Source of the DNA: Streptomyces sp. NBC_01231
Lineage (GTDB): Bacteria; Actinomycetota; Actinomycetes; Streptomycetales; Streptomycetaceae
Reading direction: 5' to 3'
NCBI GenBank assembly: GCA_035999765.1
Contig: CP108521.1
Coordinates: 5,146,001 to 5,210,000, forward strand
Length of the DNA stretch: 64,000 nucleotides
The notes under the pieces: model-generated
Database searches by the model: none
Seen by the model: only the letters and a program-made list of their open reading frames with translations
What the model was told of the DNA's origin: nothing
Translations under genes and position numbers: made by a program
In this document: piece after piece, positions 46,919 through 56,290 of the stretch
How positions within the stretch are numbered: position 1 is the first letter of the stretch
How the letters are laid out: every line of letters begins with the position of its first letter

Positions 46919-47950
46919 ATGGCGCTCACGCTCTACGTCGACACCGCGCGCTGGCGGGCGCACCACAAGCACGTGCAGGAGCAGTTCCCGGGGCTCGTCC
47001 CCGTCTGCAAGGGCAACGGCTACGGCTTCGGACACGAGCGGCTGGCGGAGGAGGCCACGCGCCTGGGCTCGGACGTCCTCGCCGTGGGCACGACGTACGA
47101 GGCCGCCCGGATCAAGGACTGGTTCGGCGGTGACCTGCTGGTGCTGACGCCGTACCGGCGCGGCGAGGAGCCCGTGCCCCTGCCCGACCGGGTCATCCGC
47201 TCGGTGTCCTCGATCGACGGGGTCTACGGCCTGGTGGGTGCGCGCGTGGTCATCGAGGTGATGTCTTCGATGAAGCGCCATGGCATCAGCGAGCAGGACC
47301 TGCCCCAGCTGCACTCGGCCATAGAGAACGTCCGCCTGGAGGGCTTCGCCATCCACCTGCCGCTGGACCGCACCGACGGCTCGGACGCCGTCGAGGAGGT
47401 CATCGGCTGGATGGACCGGCTGCGCGCGGCCCGGCTGCCGCTGCACACGATGTTCGTCAGTCACCTCAAGGCCGAGGATCTCGCCCGGCTCCAACAGCAG
47501 TTCCCGCAGACCCGCTTCCGCGCCCGTATCGGTACGCGGCTGTGGCTGGGCGACCACGACGCCACCGAGTACCGCGGTGCCGTTCTGGACGTCTCGCGTG
47601 TGGCCAAGGGCGACCGCTTCGGCTACCGGCAGCAAAAGGCCGCCTCCGACGGCTTCCTGGTGGTCGTGGCGGGCGGAACCTCGCACGGAGTGGGGCTGGA
47701 GGCCCCCAAGGCGCTGCACGGCGTCATGCCGCGGGCCAAGGGCGTCGCCCGCGCCGGCCTCGCCACCGTCAACCGGAACCTTTCTCCGTTCGTCTGGGGC
47801 GGCAAGCAGCGCTGGTTCGCCGAGCCGCCGCACATGCAGGTGTCGATCCTGTTCGTGCCTGCCGACGCCCAGGAGCCCACGGTCGGCGACGAGCTGGTGG
47901 CCCATCTGCGGCACACCACCACGCAGTTCGACCGGATCGTCGACCGCTGA
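46919..47950 (+). CDS. alanine racemase-like PLP protein
   Basis: A 343-residue protein related to alanine racemase/YhfX-type barrels. The PLP Lys lies in PVCKGNGYGFGHERLAEEA (compare VKANAYGHG of Alr). RIGTRLWLGDHDATEYRGAV and RFGYRQQKA lead into a short C-terminal part. It is shorter than canonical Alr (~370-390), so racemase activity is uncertain. Its pairing with femX suggests a role in wall precursor chemistry. ATG 46919 is used. Confidence 0.82.
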   Translation: MALTLYVDTARWRAHHKHVQEQFPGLVPVCKGNGYGFGHERLAEEATRLGSDVLAVGTTYEAARIKDWFGGDLLVLTPYRRGEEPVPLPDRVIRSVSSIDGVYGLVGARVVIEVMSSMKRHGISEQDLPQLHSAIENVRLEGFAIHLPLDRTDGSDAVEEVIGWMDRLRAARLPLHTMFVSHLKAEDLARLQQQFPQTRFRARIGTRLWLGDHDATEYRGAVLDVSRVAKGDRFGYRQQKAASDGFLVVVAGGTSHGVGLEAPKALHGVMPRAKGVARAGLATVNRNLSPFVWGGKQRWFAEPPHMQVSILFVPADAQEPTVGDELVAHLRHTTTQFDRIVDR

Positions 47951-47965
47951 GCGACCTCGGACGAC

Positions 47966-48003
47966 CGAGAGGCCATACACGGAGCATCGTGTACGGCCTC
48001 TCG
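47966..48003. terminator. bidirectional terminator
   Basis: A hairpin between convergent genes: CGAGAGGCC at 47966-47974 pairs with GGCCTCTCG at 47995-48003. The stem continues inward as TACACG/CGTGTA with one mismatch. Confidence 0.85.
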
Positions 48004-48038
48004 TATGGGCCATTCGGGCCCGCCTTCGCGACGTTCGC

Positions 48039-49559
48039 TCAGAGCGAACTGTCTGTGGAGGGCGGAGCAGGAGACCCGGCTCCCCGGCTGCCCCACTCCA
48101 CCTGAGGCCCGTCGAAGTGGGCCGCGTGTCGCGGCGGATGCGCGGAGGGACCGAGAACGAAGACGTCCTCCGCACCGTCGAGCACGCCGCCCGAGGGATC
48201 GTCGTCACCGTTCAGGCGCACCACGTCCCGCTCGGGCATGAGGATGTCGCGCACGACCACCGCACACAGGTACAGCGTGCCCAGCAGGTGCAGGGCGACG
48301 GACCAGTGGTAGCCGTCGGTCGGCAGGCCCTTGTGAGCGTCTCCGCTGGTGGTGTACGCGAGGTACATCCAGATCCCCAGGAAGTACGCCACCTCGCACG
48401 CCTGCCAGATCAGGAAGTCCCGCCACTTCGGCCGGGCCAACGCGGCGAGCGGCACCAGCCACAGGACGTACTGCGGCGAGTACACCTTGTTGGTGAGGAT
48501 GAAGGCCGCGACGATCAGAAAGGCGAGCTGGGCGAAGCGCGGGCGGCGCGGAGCGGTGAGGGCCAGGGCCGCGACACCGGCGCTGCACAGCAGCATCAGC
48601 AGCGTGGCCATGGTGTTGACGGAGTCGGTGCCGGGCGGGTCGTTCGAGTTCTGGACCCAGATCAGCCAGAAGGAACCGAAGTCGACACCCCGCTCCTGGC
48701 TGAACGTGTAGAACTTCGACCAGCCGTCGAAAGCGAAGAGCATCACCGGCAGGTTCACCACCAGCCAGGCGACCACGGCGCCCACCAGAGCCGTGCCGAA
48801 CTGCCGCCACCTGCCCGCGCGCCAGCACAGCAGGAGCAAGGGGCCCAGCAGGAGAAAGGGATAGAGCTTGGCGGCCGTGGCGAGCCCCAGCAGGACGCCG
48901 AAGGCGAGCGAGCGGCCCCGTGACCACATCAGCATCGCGACGGCCGTCAGAGCGACTGCCAGAAGGTCCCAGTTGATGGTGGCGGTCAGGGCGAAGGCGG
49001 GCGCCAGCGCGACCAGCAGACCGTCCCAGGGGCGCCGGGCATGCGTGCGGGTCACGCATACGGCGATGACGGCGGCGCACGCCATCAGCATCCCGGCGTT
49101 GACCATCCAGTACCACTGCTCCTGGTCCTGGATGCTGCCGCTGCCGGGTGTGATCCACGAGGCGACCTCCATGAACACGCCGGTGAGCACCGGGTATTCG
49201 AGGTACTGCATGTCGCCGGGCAGCTTGTCGAAGTACGGGACGAGCCCGTCGGCGAAACCACGCCCCTGGTACAGGTGCGGGATGTCGGAGTAGCAGGCGT
49301 GCGTGTACTGCGAACTGGCGCCGAAGAACCAGGCGCCGTTGTAGCAGGGCGCTTTCTGGACCAGGCCGAGGACGAACATGCCGATCGCCACCAGAACGAT
49401 CACCCGGACGGGAGACCACCAGGACGTGCCGAGCAGGGCGCGCCGCCCCAGGGGGCCGCCGATCAGTTCGCTGCCGGCCGCGGCGACCGCGTCCTCCTTC
49501 GTCGGCCGCACCGGCTCCGGCTCGTGCACGCTCGCTTGCGTAGATTCTGCGCTGGGCAT
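48039..49559 (-). CDS. GT87-type (DUF2029) glycosyltransferase
   Basis: A 506-residue polytopic membrane protein with about ten to twelve TM helices. It resembles actinobacterial polyprenyl-phosphate-mannose-dependent mannosyltransferases of GT87: YLEYPVLTGVFMEVASWITP, the loop after TM1 with Cys pairs, and LGLATAAKLYPFLLLGPLLL with VYSPQYVLWLVPL. It likely transfers mannose on the outer face of the membrane. ATG 49559 has CAGGA about 8 nt upstream; the frame extends to 49844 without support. Confidence 0.85.
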   Translation of the reverse strand: MPSAESTQASVHEPEPVRPTKEDAVAAAGSELIGGPLGRRALLGTSWWSPVRVIVLVAIGMFVLGLVQKAPCYNGAWFFGASSQYTHACYSDIPHLYQGRGFADGLVPYFDKLPGDMQYLEYPVLTGVFMEVASWITPGSGSIQDQEQWYWMVNAGMLMACAAVIAVCVTRTHARRPWDGLLVALAPAFALTATINWDLLAVALTAVAMLMWSRGRSLAFGVLLGLATAAKLYPFLLLGPLLLLCWRAGRWRQFGTALVGAVVAWLVVNLPVMLFAFDGWSKFYTFSQERGVDFGSFWLIWVQNSNDPPGTDSVNTMATLLMLLCSAGVAALALTAPRRPRFAQLAFLIVAAFILTNKVYSPQYVLWLVPLAALARPKWRDFLIWQACEVAYFLGIWMYLAYTTSGDAHKGLPTDGYHWSVALHLLGTLYLCAVVVRDILMPERDVVRLNGDDDPSGGVLDGAEDVFVLGPSAHPPRHAAHFDGPQVEWGSRGAGSPAPPSTDSSL

Positions 49560-49829
49560 GTCGCACATCCTGCCGTACGCGCCTGAGAACCGGTGCGGGG
49601 TCGGCGACGGACGTCCGGCTCGCCCCGTTCCACGCCGGTACGCGCGCGCGTGCGATGGCCACGGCGGGCTGCCTGTCTCGACAGCTTGTGCGTCACATCC
49701 TGGGCAGCGGGGCCGCGGGACTCGCAACCGGGCGGTGGCCGCTGCGGGCTCGCCCACCCCGGAGCCGACGCAGCCTGCCGTTGCGGCGAGGCAGGCGGCG
49801 TACCGTGCCGGACACCGCGGAAATAAATC
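49560..49829. other. intergenic region upstream of the GT87 gene
   Basis: About 270 bp holding the leftward promoter for the GT87 gene and the region after the PBP terminator. No gene or repeat is recognised. Confidence 0.4.
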
Positions 49830-49871
49830 AAGGGTGGCCGCCACGGCGCTCAGCGCGTGGCGGCCACCCTT
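49830..49871 (-). terminator. PBP gene terminator
   Basis: A perfect 16-bp stem, AAGGGTGGCCGCCACG at 49830-49845 and CGTGGCGGCCACCCTT at 49856-49871, with a 10-nt loop. On the minus strand it is followed by GATTTATTT, giving a nearly classical intrinsic terminator. Confidence 0.93.
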
Positions 49872-49916
49872 GCCTTCACCTACCCGGGCAGAGGCCGGAC
49901 TTCCGGGTCGGCCGGA

Positions 49917-52607
49917 TCAACCCGACGGGCCTCCGAAGAGGCCTCCGTTGCCGTTGCCCCTGGTGTTGCCTTCCGACTCCGTGGGCGTGGGTGAGGACGT
50001 CACACCCCCGTCGGTGCCACCGGTGTCCGTGCCGCCGGTGTCGCCGGTGCACTGCCACTCGAACTGGCAGGACTCGCTCTCCGTGGGCGTCGGGGAGGCC
50101 TCCGACTCACTGGGCGTCGGACTCGGCGTCGGGCTGGCCGACGGCGAGTCGCTGACCGTGGGGGTCGGAGTGGGGCTCGGGACGTCGTTGACGACCACGC
50201 CGATGGGCGCCGGCGTCGGGAAGGGCAACGGCTGCGTGCCCTTCACCGCCTGCTCCATGTAGTCGTGCCAGATCTCGGACGGGAACGAGGCGCCGTGGAT
50301 CTTCTCTTGCCCACCCGTTCCGTACATCTTCAGGAACGTGCGGTTCTTGCTCTGCTCGTTGTCGTCGTAGCGGAACATGCTGATCGACGTGGACAGCTGT
50401 CGGGTGTAGCCCACGAACCAGGCGGACTTGTTGCCGTCCGTTGTACCGGTCTTGCCCGCCACCTGACGGTCGCTGAGCTGAGCGTTGGTACCGGTGCCGT
50501 CCTTGACCACGGTCTTGAGTACGTCCGTCACGTTGTCGGCGACGTCCGGATCGAACGCCTCCTGCGTCTCGTCCTCGTGGGTGTAGACCGTGCCGTCCTT
50601 GCCCGTGACCTTCAGGACGGAGAAGGGCTCGCGCTGCTTTCCACTGGCCGCGAAGGTGGCGTACGCGCCCGCCATACGGATCGCGCTCGGGTCGGAGATG
50701 CCGATGGAGAAGGACGGGTAGCCGGTGCCGGTCAGGCTGCCCTCCAGGAGACCCGCGTCCATCGCGGACTCCTTCACCTTGTCCAGCCCGACGTCCATAC
50801 CCAGCTGCACGAAGGCGGAGTTCACGGACTCCCTCATGGCCTCGCGGAGGTTGATCTTGTAGCCCGGAGGAGCGCCGTACGACTGCTTGCCGTCGTTCTC
50901 CTGGAGCCACTCCTTGCCGTCCTCGTTCTTCCAGATCGATCCGTCGTAGTTCTTGATCTTGAGATCGTTCTGGCCGCTGTACAGGCTCTGCGGGTTGACC
51001 TTGGTTCGCTCGTCCTGGGCCTGGTTCTCCGGGAGATCCTTGTCCCGGACACCCCACTTCATTGCCGCCGCGAGCACGAACGGCTTGAAGGTCGAGCCGA
51101 CCTGGGCACCGGTCACGTCGGCGTTGTTGGTGAAGTGCTTCGTCGCGTCCTCACCGCCGTAGATGGCCTTGATGGCCCCGGTCGTCGGGTCCACGGAAGC
51201 CCCGCCGAACTGGACGTATTTGTCCGTCTTGGGGCGCTCCTTGGGCTTGATGTTCTTCTTCTGAACGGTCTCGACCGCGGCCTTGAGCTCGTTGACCTTC
51301 TTCTTGTCGAAGGTCGTGTAGATCGACAGGCCGCCCTCGCGCAGCTTCCGCTCGGTGATTCCCGTCTTGTCGCTGTTCCTGACCAGTGAGGCGTTGGCGA
51401 GGTCGACGAGGTAGCCGACCTGGCCACTCAGCTCGTTGTTCGAGCGCGGGTTCTTCCAGTCGGGGAGCGTCTTGTACTTGGCGCGCGTCGCGGCGTCCAG
51501 ATGGCGGTACTCGACCATCTTGTCGAGGGTGTTCTGCATCTGCCGCAGGGCCCGCTTGCTGTTGGCCTCGTCGGTGGCGGCCGGGTCGAAGCTGGTCGCA
51601 CCCGCGGGGTCGTAGTACGTGGCGCCCTTGAGCATCGCCGACAGGAAGGCGCACTCGCCCGGGTTCAGCTTGGCGGCGTCCTTGTCGAAGTACGCTCGCG
51701 CGGCCGCCTGGATGCCGTAGGCCCCGCGCCCGTAGTACGCGGAGTTCAGGTAGCCCTCCATGATCTTGTCCTTGGACACGGTGGAGCCCACCTTGACCGA
51801 GACGAAGATCTCCTTGAACTTGCGCGAGATGGTCTGGGACTGGTCGTCCAGCATCGCGTTCTTCACGTACTGCTGGGTGATGGTGGAGCCGCCCTGCGTC
51901 TCACCGCCCCTGGCCATGTTGAACACGGCGCGGGCGATGCCCTTGGGGTCGATGCCGCTGTCGGTGTAGAAGGTCTTGTTCTCCTGCGAGATCACGGCGT
52001 TCTGCATCGCCTTGGGGATCTGCGAGAGGTTGACCTCCTGACGGTTCGTCTCACCGCCCGTGGCGACCATCTCGGACTTGTCGGACCAGTAGTAGACGTT
52101 GTTCTGGGCCTTCGCGGTGTCGGCGAGGGTCGGGACGGTGACCATGGCGTACGCGAGGCCCGCGACAGCCACCATGCTGCCGAAGAACGCGATGAACAGC
52201 CCGGTGACCAGCTTCCACGACGGCACCCAGCGCGCCACGCCGTACTTGCCGGCGCGCGGGTAGTCGATGATCCGCTTCTTGTCGGAAGCGGTCGCGCGGC
52301 CACGCCCGGGCCCGCCTGGGCCGCCGGGGCGTCGACCGCGTCCGGCGGGTTCGGCCGCTCTGCGCCGGCCGCCGCCGCTTCTCTGTGTAGCCCGCCGGGC
52401 CTCGGCGCGGCCGCCGTACGGACGCTCCTCGCCTCCCGGACCATAGGAATCCGACTCGTGGGAACTGGTCCCATAGGAGTCGGACGCAGACCCGGTGGCG
52501 CCTCGCGGTGCCGCACGGCGACCTGGGGACGAGCCGGACTGGCCGCGTCGGGCCGCGGCACGTCCGCCTCCCTGCGGCTGCGGCGGTTTGCGACGGTGCT
52601 CGCTCAT
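49917..52607 (-). CDS. class A penicillin-binding protein (bifunctional)
   Basis: An 896-residue bifunctional peptidoglycan synthase. Residues 1-~125 are an Arg/Gly/Ser-rich cytoplasmic tail and ~131-157 the membrane anchor (GLFIAFFGSMVAVAGLAYAM). GT51 glycosyltransferase motifs are SQENKTFYTDSGID, GGSTITQQYVKNAM and GYLNSAYYGRGAYGIQAAAR. The transpeptidase has S-x-x-K in GSTFKPFVLAA near 504, SVNSAFVQLG, and KTGTTDGNKSAWFVGYTR near 717. The last ~105 residues are a Ser/Thr/Pro/Glu-rich tail. ATG 52607 follows GAGGAG. Confidence 0.94.
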   Translation of the reverse strand: MSEHRRKPPQPQGGGRAAARRGQSGSSPGRRAAPRGATGSASDSYGTSSHESDSYGPGGEERPYGGRAEARRATQRSGGGRRRAAEPAGRGRRPGGPGGPGRGRATASDKKRIIDYPRAGKYGVARWVPSWKLVTGLFIAFFGSMVAVAGLAYAMVTVPTLADTAKAQNNVYYWSDKSEMVATGGETNRQEVNLSQIPKAMQNAVISQENKTFYTDSGIDPKGIARAVFNMARGGETQGGSTITQQYVKNAMLDDQSQTISRKFKEIFVSVKVGSTVSKDKIMEGYLNSAYYGRGAYGIQAAARAYFDKDAAKLNPGECAFLSAMLKGATYYDPAGATSFDPAATDEANSKRALRQMQNTLDKMVEYRHLDAATRAKYKTLPDWKNPRSNNELSGQVGYLVDLANASLVRNSDKTGITERKLREGGLSIYTTFDKKKVNELKAAVETVQKKNIKPKERPKTDKYVQFGGASVDPTTGAIKAIYGGEDATKHFTNNADVTGAQVGSTFKPFVLAAAMKWGVRDKDLPENQAQDERTKVNPQSLYSGQNDLKIKNYDGSIWKNEDGKEWLQENDGKQSYGAPPGYKINLREAMRESVNSAFVQLGMDVGLDKVKESAMDAGLLEGSLTGTGYPSFSIGISDPSAIRMAGAYATFAASGKQREPFSVLKVTGKDGTVYTHEDETQEAFDPDVADNVTDVLKTVVKDGTGTNAQLSDRQVAGKTGTTDGNKSAWFVGYTRQLSTSISMFRYDDNEQSKNRTFLKMYGTGGQEKIHGASFPSEIWHDYMEQAVKGTQPLPFPTPAPIGVVVNDVPSPTPTPTVSDSPSASPTPSPTPSESEASPTPTESESCQFEWQCTGDTGGTDTGGTDGGVTSSPTPTESEGNTRGNGNGGLFGGPSG

Positions 52608-52910
52608 CGAACGACTACTCCTCGGGCAGGCGCACCGTTGCGCGCCTGGAAACGGCAGCTGGTTTCCGGTCCCCCCGAAGTACGGATGCGGTCGGTTCCG
52701 CATTCACCCGTACTGCACCGAAGACAACGACGCCCCCCAGGCGTCACTCGGTTCCCGGTGGTGTGCATGGCGCACAGACTACGCACCGCCAAAACCCACT
52801 TAGCCCCGAGGTTCACCCCAAATCAGGCAACTCGCTCCGCGTGAATCAGTCATGTGATCCCGTTCACCTTCCCCCCACTTGTCGCATCCGTAAGGCCGTT
52901 CTATCGTCGT
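52608..52910. promoter_or_regulatory. divergent region between PBP and PadR genes
   Basis: About 300 bp. It contains both promoters. Apart from the PadR operator at its right end I see no gene or RNA. Confidence 0.4.
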
Positions 52911-52931
52911 GATGTATCGAGTCGATACATC
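52911..52931. promoter_or_regulatory. PadR-type operator
   Basis: GATGTATCGA, then one G, then TCGATACATC: a perfect 21-bp odd palindrome, 51 bp upstream of the PadR ATG. ATGTATC/GATACAT dyads are typical of PadR-like repressors, so autoregulation is likely. The match is seen; binding is inferred. Confidence 0.75.
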
Positions 52932-52982
52932 AGCTCGGCATAAAGACCGTCACGGCCCGACCGCGGCAGAGAGGAGGCGACC

Positions 52983-53663
52983 ATGAGCCGGCGTTCCGGG
53001 ATCCTTGAGTTCGCCGTACTCGGCCTGCTCCGCGAGTCCCCGATGCACGGCTACGAGCTGCGCAAGCGACTCAACACGTCGCTGGGTGTGTTCCGTGCGT
53101 TCAGCTACGGGACCCTGTACCCCTGCCTCAAGACGCTGGTCGCCAACGGCTGGTTGATCGAAGAGCCGGGGCACACCTCCGAGGACGCCCTCGCCGCGCC
53201 ACTCGCAGGGCGTCGGGCGAAAATCGTCTACCGGTTGACGGCGGAAGGTAAGGAGCACTTCGAGGAGCTCCTCTCGCAGACCGGGCCCGACGCGTACGAG
53301 GACGAGCACTTCGCTGCTCGCTTCGCCTTCTTCGGGCAGACCTCTCGTGATGTGCGCATGCGCGTCCTTGAGGGCCGTCGCAGTCGGCTCGAGGAACGCC
53401 TGGAGAAGATGAGCGCCTCTCTGGCGCGCACCCGGGATCGCCTCGACGACTACACGCTTGAGCTCCAGCGCCACGGGATGGAGTCCGTGGAGCGCGAAGT
53501 GCGCTGGCTGAACGAGCTCATCGAGAGCGAGCGGGCGGGTCGGGACCTCAAGGGTCCCGGCCACGGGGAACCCGCTCGCGACACCACAGAGGGAGCGCCG
53601 GGCGTTCTGCCCCGGACCGGGGACACCCCCGGTCCGGATACGCCCGGCGACACCACCACGTGA
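52983..53663 (+). CDS. PadR family transcriptional regulator
   Basis: A 226-residue regulator. The winged HTH is at residues ~1-85 ([20 protein letters not shown], then [20 protein letters not shown]). A coiled-coil dimerisation region follows (residues ~115-180, [20 protein letters not shown]), then a Pro/Thr/Gly-rich tail. ATG 52983 follows GAGAGGAGG. It lies 44 bp upstream of the inositol-phosphate synthase gene on the same strand, so it may control it. Confidence 0.9.
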   Translation: MSRRSGILEFAVLGLLRESPMHGYELRKRLNTSLGVFRAFSYGTLYPCLKTLVANGWLIEEPGHTSEDALAAPLAGRRAKIVYRLTAEGKEHFEELLSQTGPDAYEDEHFAARFAFFGQTSRDVRMRVLEGRRSRLEERLEKMSASLARTRDRLDDYTLELQRHGMESVEREVRWLNELIESERAGRDLKGPGHGEPARDTTEGAPGVLPRTGDTPGPDTPGDTTT

Positions 53664-53707
53664 GGCCCCTGCCAGGGCCTCACTCGTACACACAGGGAGC
53701 AACCGGA

Positions 53708-54790
53708 ATGGGTTCGGTGCGCGTAGCCATCGTCGGCGTGGGCAACTGTGCCGCGTCGCTGGTGCAGGGAGTCGAGTACTACAAGGACGCCGACCCGGCG
53801 TCGAAGGTCCCCGGCCTGATGCACGTCCAGTTCGGCGACTACCACGTCGGTGACGTCGAGTTCGTCGCCGCCTTCGACGTCGACGCCAAGAAGGTCGGAC
53901 TCGACCTCTCGGACGCCATCGGTGCCAGCGAGAACAACACCATCAAGATCTGCGACGTCCCGAACAAGGGCGTCCCGGTCCAGCGTGGCCACACCCTCGA
54001 CGGCCTCGGCAAGTACTACCGCGAGACCATCGAGGAGTCCGCCGAGACCCCGGTCGACATCGTCCAGATCCTGAAGGACAAGCAGGTCGACGTCCTCGTC
54101 TGCTATCTGCCCGTCGGCTCCGAGGACGCGGCGAAGTTCTACGCCCAGTGCGCCATCGACGCCAAGGTCGCCTTCGTCAACGCTCTTCCTGTCTTCATCG
54201 CGGGCACCAAGGAGTGGGCGGACAAGTTCACCGAGGCGGGCGTCCCGATCGTCGGCGACGACATCAAGTCGCAGGTCGGCGCCACGATCACGCACCGCGT
54301 GATGGCAAAGCTGTTCGAGGACCGCGGTGTCCGTCTTGAGCGCACCATGCAGCTCAACGTCGGCGGCAACATGGACTTCAAGAACATGCTGGAGCGCGAC
54401 CGCCTCGAGTCCAAGAAGATCTCGAAGACCCAGGCCGTCACCTCGCAGATCCCCGATCGCGACCTGGGCGAGAAGAACGTCCACATCGGTCCCTCGGACT
54501 ACGTGGCGTGGCTCGACGACCGCAAGTGGGCGTACGTCCGTCTCGAGGGCCGTGCGTTCGGTGACGTCCCGCTGAACCTGGAGTACAAGCTCGAGGTCTG
54601 GGACTCCCCGAACTCCGCCGGGGTCATCATCGACGCGCTGCGCGCCGCGAAGATCGCCAAGGACCGCGGCATCGGCGGCCCGATCCTTTCGGCGTCCTCG
54701 TACTTCATGAAGTCCCCGCCGGTCCAGTACTTCGACGACGAGGCCTACGACAACGTCGAGAAGTTCATCAAGGGCGAGGTCGAGCGCTAG
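53708..54790 (+). CDS. ino1: myo-inositol-1-phosphate synthase
   Basis: A 360-residue enzyme converting glucose-6-phosphate to inositol-1-phosphate with internal NAD+ redox, supplying mycothiol and phosphatidylinositol. The NAD-binding N-terminus is [20 protein letters not shown]. Conserved family segments are [37 protein letters not shown], and [17 protein letters not shown]. The length matches actinobacterial forms. ATG 53708 follows GGGAGC. It is adjacent to padR and followed by a strong terminator. Confidence 0.96.
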   Translation: MGSVRVAIVGVGNCAASLVQGVEYYKDADPASKVPGLMHVQFGDYHVGDVEFVAAFDVDAKKVGLDLSDAIGASENNTIKICDVPNKGVPVQRGHTLDGLGKYYRETIEESAETPVDIVQILKDKQVDVLVCYLPVGSEDAAKFYAQCAIDAKVAFVNALPVFIAGTKEWADKFTEAGVPIVGDDIKSQVGATITHRVMAKLFEDRGVRLERTMQLNVGGNMDFKNMLERDRLESKKISKTQAVTSQIPDRDLGEKNVHIGPSDYVAWLDDRKWAYVRLEGRAFGDVPLNLEYKLEVWDSPNSAGVIIDALRAAKIAKDRGIGGPILSASSYFMKSPPVQYFDDEAYDNVEKFIKGEVER

Positions 54791-54881
54791 CGAGACAAAG
54801 CTCTGCGCTCCACCGAGACAGAGCGTTGTGCGGCGGCGAGACACGACGCCGCGTGCTGAATCCGCTCCTGCCAGAGCTGTT

Positions 54882-54917
54882 GAGGGTCCCCCGGGTGGTA
54901 CAGCCCGGGGGACCCTC
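54882..54917 (+). terminator. ino1 terminator
   Basis: A perfect 14-bp stem, GAGGGTCCCCCGGG at 54882-54895 and CCCGGGGGACCCTC at 54904-54917, with an 8-nt loop. It lies just 22 bp before the MFS ATG, so the MFS promoter must overlap or lie within it. Confidence 0.88.
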
Positions 54918-54938
54918 CCTTATGTGAGGCTGTGCCCC

Positions 54939-56225
54939 ATGCCTGTCGTGCGTGATCTGCGCGTCCTGCTCCGTCTCCGGAACTTCCGACGTCTGCTCGT
55001 CGTGCGCCTGCTCTCCCAGGGCGCCGACGGTGTCTACCAGATCGCGCTCGCCGCCTACGTCGTCTTCTCTCCCGAGAAGCAGACCTCCGCCACCGCCATC
55101 GCCTCTGCGATGGCGATCCTGTTGCTCCCGTACTCCCTGGTGGGCCCGTTCGCCGGTGTCCTCCTGGACCGTTGGCGCCGCCGCCAGGTCTTTGTGTACG
55201 GCAACCTGGTGCGCGCCCTGATGGCATCGGCCACGGCCGTCCTGATCGTCAGCGATGTTCCCGACTGGCTCTTCTACGTCTCCGCGCTGTGCGTCACCGC
55301 TGTCAACCGCTTCATCCTGGCCGGCCTGTCCGCCGCGCTGCCCCGGGTCGTCGACGCCGAGCGACTGGTGATCGCCAACTCCCTCTCCCCGACCGCCGGA
55401 ACTCTCGCCGCGACGGTCGGTGGCGGCCTCGCCTTCGTCGTACGGCTGGCGGTAGCGGATTCCGATGCGGCCGTGGTGCTCCTGGGGGCCGGACTGTATC
55501 TGTGCGGAGCTCTCGCGTCGTTACGCATCGCACCGGAACTGCTGGGGCCCGACCGCGAGTTGGTACAGCCACGCCTGTCGGCAGCGCTCACCGGCACCGC
55601 CCGCGCCCTGACGGCGGGGGTGCGCCATCTCTCCGCGCCCTCACGCAGGGAGGCCACGTGGGCGCTCGTCGCGATGTCGTTGATGCGGTTCTGCTACGGC
55701 GCCCTGTTTGTCATGGTGCTGATGCTCTGCCGCTACACCCTGACGTCCGGTCCCGACGACGGTCTCGCCCTACTGGGGCTGGCATTGGGTTTTTCCGGCG
55801 CCGGGTTCTTCGCGGCTGCGGTCGTGACGCCATGGGCGGCGGACCGATACGGGCCCGGGCGCTGGATCGTCATCTGTGCCGCTGCGGCCGCGGTCCTGGA
55901 GCCCGTACTCGGCCTCCCGTTCGCCACAGCTCCCATACTCGTCGCAGCATTCGTCCTGGGACTGATCACCCAAGGCGCGAAGATCGCAACGGACACGATC
56001 GTGCAGTCCTCGGTCGATGACGGCTTCCGGGGCCGGATCTTCTCCGTCTACGACGTGCTCTTCAACGTCGCCTTCGTAGGCGCCGCGGGCGTCGCCGCCC
56101 TGATGCTGCCGCCGGATGGCCGCTCGGTGCCACTGGTGATCACGGTCGCCGCCGTCTATGGATTGGTCGGGGTGTTGTTTCACGTGAAACAACACCCCTC
56201 GGCACAACCGAGCTCGTCTTCGTAG
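54939..56225 (+). CDS. MFS transporter
   Basis: A 428-residue transporter with about 12 TM helices. The N-terminus RLRNFRRLLVVRLLSQGADG and the A-motif-like loop GVLLDRWRRRQVFVYGNL are typical of the MFS. The C-terminus is soluble. A perfect parS lies inside the last ~50 codons (56177-56190), encoding FHVKQ, so the C-terminal tail is constrained by DNA function. The substrate is unknown. ATG 54939 is used; no strong ribosome-binding site is seen. Confidence 0.87.
   Translation: MPVVRDLRVLLRLRNFRRLLVVRLLSQGADGVYQIALAAYVVFSPEKQTSATAIASAMAILLLPYSLVGPFAGVLLDRWRRRQVFVYGNLVRALMASATAVLIVSDVPDWLFYVSALCVTAVNRFILAGLSAALPRVVDAERLVIANSLSPTAGTLAATVGGGLAFVVRLAVADSDAAVVLLGAGLYLCGALASLRIAPELLGPDRELVQPRLSAALTGTARALTAGVRHLSAPSRREATWALVAMSLMRFCYGALFVMVLMLCRYTLTSGPDDGLALLGLALGFSGAGFFAAAVVTPWAADRYGPGRWIVICAAAAAVLEPVLGLPFATAPILVAAFVLGLITQGAKIATDTIVQSSVDDGFRGRIFSVYDVLFNVAFVGAAGVAALMLPPDGRSVPLVITVAAVYGLVGVLFHVKQHPSAQPSSSS
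56169..56198. other. 30-bp perfect palindrome centred on parS within the MFS gene
   Basis: GGGGTGTT and AACACCCC flank GTTTCACGTGAAAC (56177-56190), giving a perfect inverted repeat within the MFS coding sequence. Confidence 0.8.
56177..56190. other. parS site (perfect), within coding sequence
   Basis: Perfect GTTTCACGTGAAAC in the 3' end of the MFS gene, 81 bp from the next copy. Confidence 0.92.
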
Positions 56226-56250
56226 AACGACGTTGGCCTTGTCGAGAGCT

Positions 56251-56278
56251 GGCTCATGTTTCACGTGAAACATGAGCC
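56251..56278. terminator. 28-bp palindrome centred on parS between convergent genes
   Basis: GGCTCAT and ATGAGCC flank GTTTCACGTGAAAC. It lies between the stops of the MFS gene (56225) and the CCA-adding enzyme gene (56291), where a bidirectional terminator is expected. Confidence 0.65.
56258..56271. other. parS site (perfect)
   Basis: Perfect GTTTCACGTGAAAC at the centre of the 28-bp palindrome. Confidence 0.92.
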
Positions 56279-56290
56279 CGTTTCACGGCC

